Origin: Lentibacillus salicampi
GTDB taxonomy: Bacteria; Bacillota; Bacilli; Bacillales; Amphibacillaceae
Assembly: GCF_004565465.1 (NCBI RefSeq)
Contig: NZ_SRHY01000008.1
Location: 1 to 64,000, forward strand
Direction of reading: 5' to 3'
Length of the DNA: 64,000 nt
Position numbers and translations under genes: made by a program. Below are positions 26,144 to 35,605 of this stretch, in pieces (within the stretch, counting starts at the first letter, position 1; each line of letters opens with the position of its first letter). Under the pieces are notes generated by a model. It was not told where the DNA came from. It did not search any database and worked only from the letters and a program-made list of their open reading frames with translations.

Positions 26144-27748
26144 TTACGCCTCCCCAAGTGTTTCATAGCGATCCCGCAGCGAACGCTTCAACACTTTTCC
26201 ACTCGGGTTCTTCGGTAATTCATTCGTAAACGCCACATATTTCGGAGCTTTGAATGTCGACAGCCGCTCCCGGCAAAACTCCATGACAGCCTCTTTTGAA
26301 AATTCCACCCCATCTTTCCCCACAATGACAGCGGTAATAGCTTCGATCCAATAAGCATCCGGGATGCCGATGACAGCCACTTCAGACACTGCATCCATCT
26401 GGTAAATGGTTTCCTCGACTTCACGGCTTGATACGTTAACCCCGCCAGTATTGATCATATCTTTTTTGCGGTCAATGATCGTAATATAACCTTCCTCATC
26501 CATCACACCCAAATCACCGCTGTGGAACCAGCCGTTTTGAAACACTTCAGCTGTTTTATCCGGGTCATGCAAATAGCCTTTCATCGTATGCGGTGTTCGG
26601 TGTACAATCTCGCCCTCTATACCACGTGCCACTTCAACGCCATGATCATCCACAATTTTTGTCTGTACGTTCAGTGTCGGCACGCCGGCAGATCCAAGTT
26701 TGCGCAACTGATCTTCCGGCTGTAATGCTGTGGCGAGCGGAGCAACCTCCGTCTGCCCGTAGAAATTCCAAAATCGCGCATTCGGCAGGCGTTCTGCCAG
26801 TTCTTTTAAAATTTCCCGGGGCATGATGGCTGCACCATAATAACATTTTTTTAAAGTCGACAAATCGCGTTCATCAAAATCCGGATTTCTTAAGAGTGCA
26901 ATCCAGACCGTTGGTGGCGCAAACAGTTGGGTCGCACCTTCTTCTTCAATCGTTTTTAAAATAACTTCCGGGCTTGCTTCCCCCAAAATAATCCCGCTTG
27001 CCCCAACGTAAACACTCGGCCCCAAAAACACATGAAGTTGTGCACTGTGATAAAGCGGCAGGGCATGAACAAACACATCCCCCGGCGCTATTTGTCCATC
27101 AACAATGCAGCTGACATATTCACTGACAAGACTTTTATGGGAAAGCATCACCCCTTTTGGTCGTGATTCCGTCCCGCTTGTGTACAGAACGTGAGCAAGG
27201 TCATCATCGTCGATAGCTACATCAACAAGGTCAGCTGCCTGTTCCTCCCGTGCCTCAGATAAGGAGACCCACTCCGCAAGATCGCCATCGTATTTGCCCA
27301 GCATATCCATTAAGTAACGATTCCTAATGTCTAGATTTCTTGCTGATTTATCCAGTACCGGCGCATATTCTTCAGACGCAATCAATACGCTCGCTTCAGC
27401 ATGTTCCAAGATATACTGTACATCTTCAGCTGAGAGCATATAATTAATAGGAATCATGACTGCACCCATGCGTGCTAAAGCAAAATTCACGATCACAAAG
27501 TCAAGGCTATTCCGCGACATGACTGTCACCATGTCACCTTTTTCCATACCGTCCTCAAGAAAAGCCCGTGCCGTCTGGTTCACCAAGTCGTCCAATTCCG
27601 CATAATTCAGCCGCTGCCCATTGTAGACAAATGCGAACTTTTCCGGCATCCGATCGCGCGTCCGTGCCAGTAAATCCCCCAGCGTGTTCCGTCGTGCCCT
27701 GTCCAGCATCAACCTGAGATCATCTGATACATTCGTTTCCACGCTCAT
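26144..27748 (-). CDS. Acyl-CoA synthetase (AMP-forming)
   Basis: 534 residues of the adenylate-forming superfamily. The P-loop motif A3 is YTSGTESRPKGVMLSH, a common variant of TSGTTGxPKG. Further on are NFYGQTEVAP (A5), GWFHSGDLGVMDEEGYI (A7) and the C-terminal catalytic Lys region NPSGKVLKRSLR (A10). It activates a fatty or aromatic acid to the acyl-CoA; the chain specificity cannot be read. The ATG after GAGGAG is used. No beta-oxidation genes adjoin it. Confidence 0.88.
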   Translation of the reverse strand: MSVETNVSDDLRLMLDRARRNTLGDLLARTRDRMPEKFAFVYNGQRLNYAELDDLVNQTARAFLEDGMEKGDMVTVMSRNSLDFVIVNFALARMGAVMIPINYMLSAEDVQYILEHAEASVLIASEEYAPVLDKSARNLDIRNRYLMDMLGKYDGDLAEWVSLSEAREEQAADLVDVAIDDDDLAHVLYTSGTESRPKGVMLSHKSLVSEYVSCIVDGQIAPGDVFVHALPLYHSAQLHVFLGPSVYVGASGIILGEASPEVILKTIEEEGATQLFAPPTVWIALLRNPDFDERDLSTLKKCYYGAAIMPREILKELAERLPNARFWNFYGQTEVAPLATALQPEDQLRKLGSAGVPTLNVQTKIVDDHGVEVARGIEGEIVHRTPHTMKGYLHDPDKTAEVFQNGWFHSGDLGVMDEEGYITIIDRKKDMINTGGVNVSSREVEETIYQMDAVSEVAVIGIPDAYWIEAITAVIVGKDGVEFSKEAVMEFCRERLSTFKAPKYVAFTNELPKNPSGKVLKRSLRDRYETLGEA

Positions 27749-27763
27749 AACGCCACTCCTCAA

Positions 27764-28167
27764 ATAAATTGTCGATGACTCATACGCTGAATATTCTATG
27801 TTTTAGTTTAATTCAGATATAAAAAGATGACAAGTCTGAAAAATGTCTTGTTTTGCAAAACATTTCCTGAATTTATCATTTTTTGTCGCCGTCATGCCGG
27901 GGCGTGAAAAACATTGGCTCCGCCGCACCGTGGGATACACCAAAATCGGCATAGTAGTTGCGTTGATTGAACTGCCAGGCACAATTGCTTTATATTTTGT
28001 GAAACACATTTGCCTTCCACATGTGCTCATTGCTGAAAATATAAGGGCACGCATTATGAACTTGCTTATCTAATTGAAGAAGATGAATATGGATATATCA
28101 TAATTCATTATCATGACCGGAACCAGGGAGAACTTTTATCATGAACTAAAGAGGCACCTGAAGTGAA
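27764..28167. other. Intergenic stretch with a short gene remnant
   Basis: About 400 bases without a supportable gene. Near its right end the plus strand (28035-28138) reads YKGTHYELAYLIEEDEYGYI and a few more residues to a stop. This is coding-like but has no start codon and an in-frame stop just upstream. It is probably the tail of a lost small gene. Confidence 0.4.
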
Positions 28168-28197
28168 ATAAAAAGATGGCGCCGTAAAAGCACCATC
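28168..28197 (-). terminator. Terminator of the sppA-RDD operon
   Basis: GATGGTGC and GCGCCATC form an 8-bp stem (one G-U) followed by TTTTT on the minus strand, 7 bases after the RDD gene. Confidence 0.8.
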
Positions 28198-28203
28198 CCT
28201 TCA

Positions 28204-28674
28204 CTACCGGTCAAACACAACCCGTGTATTCCCAAACATGTCATGTAACCCCTGCTTTTGCTCCCCGAATGCCACGAACAGGTATAATAGGTTGGTAAAC
28301 CAGAACACACGGTGGATAAAGCGACCAACCACTTCCCGGAAAATCAGATCGCTCCATTCCAATGGTTCTCTGTCTTCACGGACAACGCGAAGTCCTAGAA
28401 TCATTTTGCCCAGTGTCTTACCATAAAATTTCGTCATTAGCAAAAAGTACAGGTACAGCACGATGAGTCCAACGATCCCGGCTACAGTCCAAAATCCAAT
28501 ATCAACCCCGCTGCCATCACCGATAAATTTAAACGGACTAAGCAGGATACCGTTAATGCTAAATACAATAACCAAGTCAAAAAGATAAGCCCAGAAGCGC
28601 ATCCAGAACCCGGCATAACGTTGCGTCTTAACTCCGGTATTCTCTATTTCGTATGTTTCCTGATATTCACTCAT
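28204..28674 (-). CDS. RDD-family membrane protein
   Basis: 156 residues with three to four helices and the family's first-helix R-x-x-D-D-like signature (GFWMRFWAYLFDLVIVFSI) and GKTLGKMILGLRVVRED. RDD proteins are small membrane proteins of poorly defined role; some are linked to sodium/proton exchange or sit beside SppA. It follows sppA by 12 bases, as YteJ follows SppA in B. subtilis, where it affects SppA activity. It is probably that protein's equivalent. Confidence 0.85.
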   Translation of the reverse strand: MSEYQETYEIENTGVKTQRYAGFWMRFWAYLFDLVIVFSINGILLSPFKFIGDGSGVDIGFWTVAGIVGLIVLYLYFLLMTKFYGKTLGKMILGLRVVREDREPLEWSDLIFREVVGRFIHRVFWFTNLLYLFVAFGEQKQGLHDMFGNTRVVFDR

Positions 28675-28686
28675 AACGGCACCTCC

Positions 28687-29688
28687 CTATTTCGAATATA
28701 AGTACATGGCACGTGGTCCGTCTGATTGCTGCAGCAGCTCCTGAATGGCCATCAGACTCTGGTCTTCTTTACCAAACAGACTTTGTACTTTACCGCTAAG
28801 AAGTGATTGCCAGCCAAAGTCTAAACCACTTTGATATTTGACAACTTTTGCGTTCGACCATTCAAAATCTTCCTGCATCATGGCTACGGTTTCTTCCAGG
28901 CTGCCAAGCCCATCAACAAGCCCATTGTCTGCTGCCTGGCTTCCGGTATAAACACGTCCATCGCCCAGTTCACGTACTTTGGACTCTGACATATCCCGGC
29001 CATCCACAATAACCTGAACAAAATCGGCATACATGTCATCAATCATTGTCTGCAGAATGTCACGCTCTTCATCGGTCATTTTTCTTGTCGTGGACATGAT
29101 ATCTTTAAATTCGCCGCTTTTAATCGTATTCATATCAACCCCGAGCTGATCGGCAAGTTCCGTAAAGTTATAGCTTTGCATAATGACACCGATCGATCCG
29201 GTTAACGTAGCCGGATGAGCGATGATTTTATCCGCCGGAGCAGAAACATAATACCCGCCTGATGCGGCTGTATTCCCCATCGAAACATAGACTGGCTTAT
29301 TGTGTTCTTCTTTTATCTCAACGATTTTGTCATGAATCTCGTCACTTTCCACAACACCCCCGCCAGGTGTATTCACACGTAAAATAACGCCGGCTACAGA
29401 CCGATCTTCACCGACATCCTCCAATTTTTTCAAAAACCGGTCATGGTTATAGCCACCCGAATTCAACATAGATGATGTGGACGTGTCCTGAATAACCCCG
29501 TCAAGCTCCACGACCGCAATCTTCTTACCGGTCCCTTCCTCAATAACCGTTTCCTCGTATGGCTGCTTCGGCATCTCAAACAAAGCTTCAAGATCGGTCG
29601 AGAATAGACTGCTCATAAACCTGAAACCGATTGAAACTGCAAGTAAACCGATTGCAATACTTAGTGCAATCCAGCGTGTCTTATTCAA
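28687..29688 (-). CDS. sppA: Signal peptide peptidase SppA
   Basis: About 333 residues. N-terminal anchor (WIALSIAIGLLAVSIGF), then the ClpP-like serine protease domain with NTPGGGV, the catalytic Ser in NTAASGGYYVSAPADKI and the general-base Lys in IKSGEFKDIMS. It degrades cleaved signal peptides in the membrane. The TTG at 29688 is preferred as start: GGAGG is eight bases upstream, while the ATG five codons earlier overlaps the ribosome site. It is followed by an RDD gene. Confidence 0.93.
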   Translation of the reverse strand: MNKTRWIALSIAIGLLAVSIGFRFMSSLFSTDLEALFEMPKQPYEETVIEEGTGKKIAVVELDGVIQDTSTSSMLNSGGYNHDRFLKKLEDVGEDRSVAGVILRVNTPGGGVVESDEIHDKIVEIKEEHNKPVYVSMGNTAASGGYYVSAPADKIIAHPATLTGSIGVIMQSYNFTELADQLGVDMNTIKSGEFKDIMSTTRKMTDEERDILQTMIDDMYADFVQVIVDGRDMSESKVRELGDGRVYTGSQAADNGLVDGLGSLEETVAMMQEDFEWSNAKVVKYQSGLDFGWQSLLSGKVQSLFGKEDQSLMAIQELLQQSDGPRAMYLYSK

Positions 29689-29772
29689 TTCGATATCCTC
29701 CATTTCGTTGTCTGTATGTATACGCCAATGCTACTATCATTTTTGCCGAATCGTAATCGGACAATGCGCCTG

Positions 29773-29994
29773 CTAAAGTTCCAGCTTCTCCAATGCAGCT
29801 TTCAAATTGGTCAGATCTGCTTCCGTCAGCGTGACACCTTTACCCATTTTTGCCTTATCAGGTGCCCAGTCCCTGAGATCATATTTCGGATCGCGTCCAT
29901 TCCAGCTGACCAAATTCAATTCCTTCGTCCAGCCTTTTGGTGATTCAGATAGTTCTGCAATATGTTTGATAATGTCATATTTGATATCAGCCAT
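29773..29994 (-). CDS. YdbC-like PC4 domain protein
   Basis: 73 residues. The sequence (ADIKYDIIKHIAEL, GWTKELNLVSWNGRDPKYDLRDWAP, MGKGVTLTEADL) matches the YdbC family, small bacterial PC4-type single-strand DNA-binding proteins. The ATG follows GGAGG by seven bases. Role inferred from the family: transcription or DNA repair support. It is a single gene. Confidence 0.88.
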   Translation of the reverse strand: MADIKYDIIKHIAELSESPKGWTKELNLVSWNGRDPKYDLRDWAPDKAKMGKGVTLTEADLTNLKAALEKLEL

Positions 29995-30062
29995 ACCAAT
30001 TCCTCCATAACGAAATTTAAACAAACAAGCGTACGGTCGCCATGTCAGACTTGGCGCTTCAT

Positions 30063-30662
30063 TCAGTACACTTCATAATTCTGCCCTGTCTGTGCACCTT
30101 CCACACTTTTAACATACGCCCTTGCCACACGTTCAGCAGGCACCGGGGAGAAACCGGCAAAAAGATGACCAATTCGGTCCCAGGATTCCTCTACAATATT
30201 AGGACTGACACAGTTAATCCGGATCCCCCTTGCCATTTCAATGGCGGCTGTTTTCACGAATGCTTTCACTCCACCGTTTGCCATGGCAGCTGATGCCCCC
30301 ATAGGGATCGGATCATCCATCATAACACCGGTCGTCAGTGTGAAACTTCCACCATCATTCAGGTAATCCTGCCCAAGTAGTACCAAATTAATCTGCCCTT
30401 TCAGCTTACTTTCAATTCCTTTTTCATTCAACTCAGGGGTTAAATCCGGAACAGCTTTAAAATTCGCTCCCCCTGATGCATTTATAACGGCGTCCACTTG
30501 ACCAACCGTTTCATACATATTAACAATGCTTTCCTGTGACATGAGATCAACTGAAACATCGACCCCATTTCTCCCGGCACGGAGAACCTCATGATTCGGT
30601 GTTAAAGCTTCCGTTATTTTTTTCCCAATGGTACCGCTTGCCCCGACAACAACTATACGCAT
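30063..30662 (-). CDS. Short SDR-like protein without the usual catalytic Tyr
   Basis: 199 residues with an SDR dinucleotide site GASGTIGKK at the start and NASGGANF in place of NNAG. The region where Y-x-x-x-K should be reads GASAAMANGGVKAF, with Ala or Met in the Tyr position but a Lys retained. A recognised group of roughly 200-residue bacterial short-chain proteins shares this. The role is unknown; NADP(H) binding is probable. The ATG is 11 bases after GGGG, a slightly long spacing. Confidence 0.7.
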   Translation of the reverse strand: MRIVVVGASGTIGKKITEALTPNHEVLRAGRNGVDVSVDLMSQESIVNMYETVGQVDAVINASGGANFKAVPDLTPELNEKGIESKLKGQINLVLLGQDYLNDGGSFTLTTGVMMDDPIPMGASAAMANGGVKAFVKTAAIEMARGIRINCVSPNIVEESWDRIGHLFAGFSPVPAERVARAYVKSVEGAQTGQNYEVY

Positions 30663-30687
30663 TTCTTCAAAATCCCCTTTCCATCGG

Positions 30688-31302
30688 TTAAAAGTAGATT
30701 TTCGTGCTTTGTTTCGCACGTTTTTTGCTCTTGGGCGGATAATAGCCCCGTTCATAGATCCTGCCTTTTGACATATGGCACTTCCTTAGAAATATATCCG
30801 TTTCATCCGTTTCATATGTCTTAAATGCCTCGATTAAAATTTTAGCAGCAACCCGCGCATCTTCCAAAGCATGGTGATGGTCAAATTGAATCCCGTGATG
30901 GGAGGCGACCGTATTCAGTTTATGATTGGGAAGCCTTGACCATACGCGCCTTGAAACATTCGCAGTACAAAGGTAGTCCATTTCCGGATATGTCAGATTA
31001 AACTGATCCAGTGTGTGCCGGATAACGCTCATATCAAAGCTGGCATTGTGGGCAACTGCCAAATGATGTGATAAATAGCCATCAAGTGTCGGCCACAATT
31101 CCGCAAATGTCGGTGCATCCGCCACATCGTCCTCTGTAATCCCATGAATACGCGTGTTAAATGGACTGAAATATGTGAGCGGATTGATTAGACTGTAATA
31201 CTCATCAACAATCTCCTCACCATCCACAACAGCGATTCCGATCGCACACGGACTGTTGCGCTGTTCATTTGCCGTTTCAAAATCAAGTGATACAAATTGC
31301 AT
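30688..31302 (-). CDS. DnaQ-family 3'-5' exonuclease
   Basis: 204 residues with all DEDDh motifs: FVSLDFETA (Exo I, D-x-E), HNASFDMSVI (Exo II) and HHALEDARVAAKIL (Exo IIIh, H-x-x-x-x-D). It resembles the PolC-like exonuclease domain proteins of Firmicutes, which trim DNA or RNA 3' ends. The stop lies 26 bases from the next gene's start, so it is probably co-transcribed with the SDR-like gene. Confidence 0.9.
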   Translation of the reverse strand: MQFVSLDFETANEQRNSPCAIGIAVVDGEEIVDEYYSLINPLTYFSPFNTRIHGITEDDVADAPTFAELWPTLDGYLSHHLAVAHNASFDMSVIRHTLDQFNLTYPEMDYLCTANVSRRVWSRLPNHKLNTVASHHGIQFDHHHALEDARVAAKILIEAFKTYETDETDIFLRKCHMSKGRIYERGYYPPKSKKRAKQSTKIYF

Positions 31303-31557
31303 GCTTCCGCCCCCGTTTCTTTATCATAATACGGATAGCTAATATATAACGTTTCATTTGTCAAAGGTGCTCAAACCAGACATGTTGATGTCAGTTCCAC
31401 ATTACCATCATTATAAACGTTTTACCATAAAAAATACCAACAACTGCCATCAGACCAACCAAAAGAAACGATTATTTTAAGCTTCTCCATTATTCTTCAA
31501 CTGTTCAAAGACCCCTGCCAATGAACTTTGATACGCTTTCGGAGCGTACGATATTAT

Positions 31558-31584
31558 GTTTCAGACCATACACTTGGCGGGAAA
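31558..31584 (+). promoter_or_regulatory. Sigma-B-like promoter
   Basis: GTTTCA and GGGAAA are separated by 15 bases, close to the sigma-B pattern (GTTTAA, 12-15 bases, GGGTAT), and lie 37 bases before the start of a general-stress-type gene. Confidence 0.5.
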
Positions 31585-31620
31585 AGAATTATATAATTAA
31601 TTTAAATGGAGGTGCTGCAA

Positions 31621-32040
31621 TTGGCGGAAGAAATTTTTGGACCATTTTCGTCAGTTGAAGAAGCGGCAAAAACGGTTGACGTTCTCGAATTGGAAGGCTA
31701 TTTCAAAGAAAATATCACGATTTTTTCTCATGGAAAGTATGCGGATGAACTGAACGCTAATACGGATGTCGCTGTTACAAGCACAGAAACTCCCGAAAAC
31801 CGTGAGAGTTCTTTCATGGATAAAATCTCTAAGGTTATTTTCAACGGTGTCGGAGAAACGTCGAACATGCTTGACCAACTGCGAGGCAAAGGATTATCAG
31901 CTGAACAGGCAGCCCAGTATGCTAAACAAATTAATTCCGGTAAGATACTAATTACAGCGGATAGAACATTGAAAATGGGTAACGATGCAGCAGAGGATTC
32001 CAATAATACCGGTGAACGTGTTAATCACTTGTATCAATAA
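31621..32040 (+). CDS. General stress protein, YflT-like
   Basis: 139 residues: an N-terminal alpha/beta segment (IFGPFSSVEEAAKTVDVLEL, then FKENITIFSHG) typical of YflT/heat-induced general stress proteins, and a C-terminal part with SAEQAAQYAKQINSGKILI. The start is TTG, eight bases after GGAGG. A sigma-B-like promoter precedes it and a strong terminator follows, so it is a single-gene stress unit. Molecular role unknown. Confidence 0.8.
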   Translation: MAEEIFGPFSSVEEAAKTVDVLELEGYFKENITIFSHGKYADELNANTDVAVTSTETPENRESSFMDKISKVIFNGVGETSNMLDQLRGKGLSAEQAAQYAKQINSGKILITADRTLKMGNDAAEDSNNTGERVNHLYQ

Positions 32041-32057
32041 AAGTATATAGCAATGGA

Positions 32058-32084
32058 GTAATCGGCATCCGCCGATTACTTTTA
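32058..32084 (+). terminator. Terminator after the stress gene
   Basis: GTAATCGGC and GCCGATTAC form a perfect 9-bp stem with a 4-base loop, followed by TTTT. Confidence 0.9.
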
Positions 32085-32247
32085 TTATCGGGCTGGAGTT
32101 AAACTCCCGTGGCAGGGTTTTCATGCCTCGGCTGGCAGCCCCCCCTCTTCTGCTGATATCCTTGTCCCCCCGCGTCGCTCAATCCAATTCATTTATTTGG
32201 AGCAGCCATGTATGCAGGATATAATGAAGCAAAAAGGAATGATTATC

Positions 32248-33018
32248 ATGTGTCTGATCAATTTTAATTTTCAGGGGCACCGTAATTATAAATTAATCAT
32301 CGCTGCGAACAGGGATGAATTTTATAAACGCCCGACCGCGTCTGCCCGGTTTTGGGAGGATAACCCTGACATTCTGGCCGGGAGGGATCTCGTTGGAATG
32401 GGCACCTGGCTGGGTATCACGAAAAGTGGCCGGATCGCTGCATTAACCAATTACCGTGATCCTAATGAAGAACAGAACAACAAAACATCTCGTGGCCATA
32501 TTGTACGGAGTTTTTTGGAAGACCACATGCCTGCTACCGAGTTTCTATCCGGATTGCAGAAAGACAAGGGACTGTACGCCGGGTTCAATATCATTGCCGG
32601 AAGTCCAGAACAATTATGGTATTACAATAATATTCAAAACGAGATGTCACCAGTTCCTCCAGGTACTCACGGATTAAGCAATGAATTCCTTGATACCCCA
32701 TGGCCGAAAGTTACCAAAGGGAAAGAACGGATGACAGCCTATATCCGAAAACATTCGATTATTGAAATTGATCCACTTTTCGATTTGATTACCGATGCGG
32801 AACAAGCTCCAGATGAACGGCTGCCGAATACAGGTGTTGGCGTGGAGCTAGAGCGGCAACTGTCACCACTATTCATCAAGACACCCGGGTATGGCACCCG
32901 CTGCTCGACGGTACTTCTGGTTGATCACGACGGACGTGTTACATTCGTGGAACGGACATATGACCAAGGCAATTTTGAACAGGAAAAGCGCTTTTCTTTC
33001 CAATTAAATAATATGTGA
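32248..33018 (+). CDS. NRDE (TANGO2-like) family protein
   Basis: About 256 residues starting MCLINFNF, with the family-naming N-R-D-E (IAANRDEFYKRPT) and WLGITKSGRIAALTNYRDP. The conserved Cys2 suggests an N-terminal nucleophile fold. TANGO2 proteins have been tied to heme or lipid handling, but no bacterial role is settled. The ATG next to Cys is chosen (AGGA nine bases upstream). Confidence 0.88.
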   Translation: MCLINFNFQGHRNYKLIIAANRDEFYKRPTASARFWEDNPDILAGRDLVGMGTWLGITKSGRIAALTNYRDPNEEQNNKTSRGHIVRSFLEDHMPATEFLSGLQKDKGLYAGFNIIAGSPEQLWYYNNIQNEMSPVPPGTHGLSNEFLDTPWPKVTKGKERMTAYIRKHSIIEIDPLFDLITDAEQAPDERLPNTGVGVELERQLSPLFIKTPGYGTRCSTVLLVDHDGRVTFVERTYDQGNFEQEKRFSFQLNNM

Positions 33019-33129
33019 AATCGGTGCTAATTTGTATAAACATTGCACAACGATCAGGACGTTTTGGCTCTTTATCAGCGTACCAGCTCCACCGGCTACA
33101 ACCAAACACCTCCTCAGCCACGTAAATGT

Positions 33130-33161
33130 AAAAAGCGAACAGCGCCACTGCACTGTTCGCT
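33130..33161 (-). terminator. Terminator of the glucose-PTS operon
   Basis: AGCGAACAG and CTGTTCGCT form a 9-bp stem followed by TTTTT on the minus strand, just after the EIICB gene. Confidence 0.9.
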
Positions 33162-33169
33162 CCCATATA

Positions 33170-34629
33170 CTACCCATCTTGATTTCGGATCTTACGGATT
33201 TCGTCAGCCACAAATTGTACCTGGGTACCGACGACAACCTGGATATTATGCTTGCCGACAACGTTGATGCCTGGAACGCCGGTTGCTTTAATTTTATCCT
33301 GGTTAACTTTATCCATATCATCTACTTCAAGTCTTAGACGTGATACACAATTATCAACTGTCAGGACGTTTTCATCTCCGCCAAGACCATCGTAAATTTT
33401 CTCGGCCATTACAGCTGTTTCGTCTTTTTCAATTTCTTCATCTGTACTGTAGCTTTCATCAACTTCCCCTTCTCCTGGTTCATCACTTTCACGACCTGGT
33501 GTGTTCAGATTAAACTTCACAATCAGGAATCGGAACAAGAAGTAGTAAATGACCGCAAATACAAGACCCTGCACAATCAGCATGAGCGGTTGATTGGCAA
33601 TGGGGACGCCCAGACTCAGGGTGTAGTCCACCAAACCGGCACTAAAACTGAAACCTGCCGTCCATTCAAACATGGCTGCTACAAACAATGACAGTCCTGT
33701 CAATGCAGCATGTACAACATACAGTACAGGGGCCACGAACATGAACGAGAATTCAAGTGCTTCGGTTACACCAGTGAAGAATGATGCAAAGGCGGCGGCC
33801 ATTAACAGAGATGCAGCCTGCTTCTTGCGTTTCGTTTTAGCTGTATGATACATTGCTAAAGCTGCTGCAGGAAGGCCGAACATCATAATCGGGAAAAACC
33901 CTGCCAAATAGCGTCCGGTAATCCCTTTTTCACCTTCACTTGCCCAAAAGCTGGCGATGTCATCGATACCAGCAACATCAAACCAGAAAACCGAGTTCAA
34001 TGCATGGTGCAGACCGGTTGGGATAAGGAGTCTGTTAAAGAATCCGTATATACCTGCTCCGACAGCATCCAGACTAATAATCGCTTCACCGAACGAAACG
34101 AGTCCCGAATAGACAACCGGCCAGACAAAGAACAATACAGCAGAGACAACCATCATGGCGGCTGCACTCATGATCGGCACCAGCCGTTTTCCGCTGAAGA
34201 AAGCAAGCGCATCCGGCAGCCGGATATGACTGAACCGGTTATACATCATTGACGCCACGATACCGGATAGAATACCGATAAAAACGTTTTCGATATTTTC
34301 AAAGGCCGGATTAACCGCACTTTCCTCGATACCCTGAAGCCCGGCAACCCCGCTGACACTAAGAACAGTAGTCGCAGCCAGGCGACAAGGCCACTTAAAC
34401 CGGCCGCACCATCCTGTTCCCTGGACATCCCAATTGCGACACCAACTGCAAATAGAATGCCAAGATGACTGAGGATGGCGTCACCTCCGCTTGTAAGATA
34501 ATTGCCGATAATATTGTTCTCATCAGCATTAAGAATCCAATTTCCAATCCCCATCAGAATCGCCGCAGCCGGCAGTACAGCAACCGGCAACATCAAAGAG
34601 CGGCCGAGATTCTGCAAATATTTCATCAT
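33170..34629 (-). pseudogene. Glc-family PTS EIICB (GlcNAc/glucose type) with one-base frameshift
   Basis: The first 78 codons give the EIIC start (MMKYLQNLGRSLMLPVAVLP, FAVGVAIGMSREQDGAAGLS). The frame breaks near 34375 and continues as ATTVLSVSGVAGLQGIEESA to the end. The missing base turns CTGGCG into CTGCG. The rest is intact: helices, the long EIIC loop and the C-terminal EIIB domain with its phospho-Cys (VDNCVSRLRLEV). Rejoined length is about 486 residues. Transport of N-acetylglucosamine (NagP-like) or glucose is expected. The upstream genes encode GlcT and EIIA. Sequence error is a serious alternative to real inactivation. Confidence 0.85.
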
Positions 34630-34760
34630 GTTATTTCCCTCCAATTTCGTAAAAATGGTTCAATTACCAGGATCCATCACTTCATGAAAGAAAAGCATAC
34701 CGTTTCCATAACTGAATTCGTTTACAAAATAAGTCCACAATGCTCACAATAGGTATTCTA

Positions 34761-35579
34761 TTAGTGTGTGCGCAGCCGTTCAATATGAAGTGTAATGTAT
34801 CCCAGTTCTTCCTCAGGCAAGTTAATGCCGAATGACGCAGATGTTTCGTTAGCCACTTGTTTGGCGCATCGATAAGAAACATTATATTTCTGCTTAATTA
34901 TGTCAAACATATCTTGATCCATGACATGACTATCGTGATGTTTGGCCCGTGTAAGGGCAAATTGAAGATGTGTTACCAGCCGGTCATAAGATATGTCTGC
35001 CTCATCGATGGCAATGTTTAGACAATCTCTGATCCCCTGCACCATCGTTTGCACCATTGTCGTCTGTCGTACTGTTTCGTGAATATCACCCCCTTGAATT
35101 TTCATCGTGTGAATATATAGTGCTATAAACGCCGCTTCGTCCACCGGCATTTCAACCCCGATTTCCGTTTTAATGCGATCGATTGCCCATAAGCCGATTT
35201 CAAATTCCTGCCGGTACAGCACTTTAATTTCGCGCAGCAGCGCATTCTTCAGTTGGATACCATTTTGCTCCCGTTCGATGGCAAATGAAATATGATCAGC
35301 AAGCTGTATGCGGATATGGTCATTCAGTTCAGCGTTCAGCCGCTGTTCAGCATGATTGATAATGGCCTCAGACAGGATAAAATGCGCTTCCGGTATCCGA
35401 AGCAACAACTGCTGCAATTTTTCATTTTCCTTTAAGACAAACAGCTTTTCAATTTTTTTCGGGTTTGCCACATCATTTTTCTTTTTCTCAAAGGCTATCC
35501 CCGATCCAATCGCTATTTTTTCTTCGCCTTCATCCATAACGATGACAGCATTGTTGTTCAATATCTTGCTGATCTTCAT
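34761..35579 (-). CDS. glcT: GlcT/BglG-family transcription antiterminator
   Basis: 272 residues: an N-terminal RNA-binding (CAT) domain (MKISKILNNNAVIVMDEGEE, IGSGIAFEKKKND) and two PRD domains with conserved His residues (HAEQRLNAELNDHIRIQLADH, FIALYIHTM; HHDSHVMDQDM, GYITLHIERL). It binds an RNA antiterminator hairpin and prevents termination unless phosphorylated by the PTS. A GlcT-type RAT site with an overlapping terminator is visible at 36175-36244 ahead of the EIIA gene. The gene lies between EIIA and EIICB. Confidence 0.88.
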   Translation of the reverse strand: MKISKILNNNAVIVMDEGEEKIAIGSGIAFEKKKNDVANPKKIEKLFVLKENEKLQQLLLRIPEAHFILSEAIINHAEQRLNAELNDHIRIQLADHISFAIEREQNGIQLKNALLREIKVLYRQEFEIGLWAIDRIKTEIGVEMPVDEAAFIALYIHTMKIQGGDIHETVRQTTMVQTMVQGIRDCLNIAIDEADISYDRLVTHLQFALTRAKHHDSHVMDQDMFDIIKQKYNVSYRCAKQVANETSASFGINLPEEELGYITLHIERLRTH

Positions 35580-35605
35580 CAGAAAGCACTCCCTTCACCT
35601 CGGGA

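Noticed and set aside
27803..28073. Overlapping frames on both strands between the acyl-CoA ligase and RDD genes
   Set aside because: Neither has a ribosome site or recognisable family; only the short 28035-28138 tail looks coding-like.
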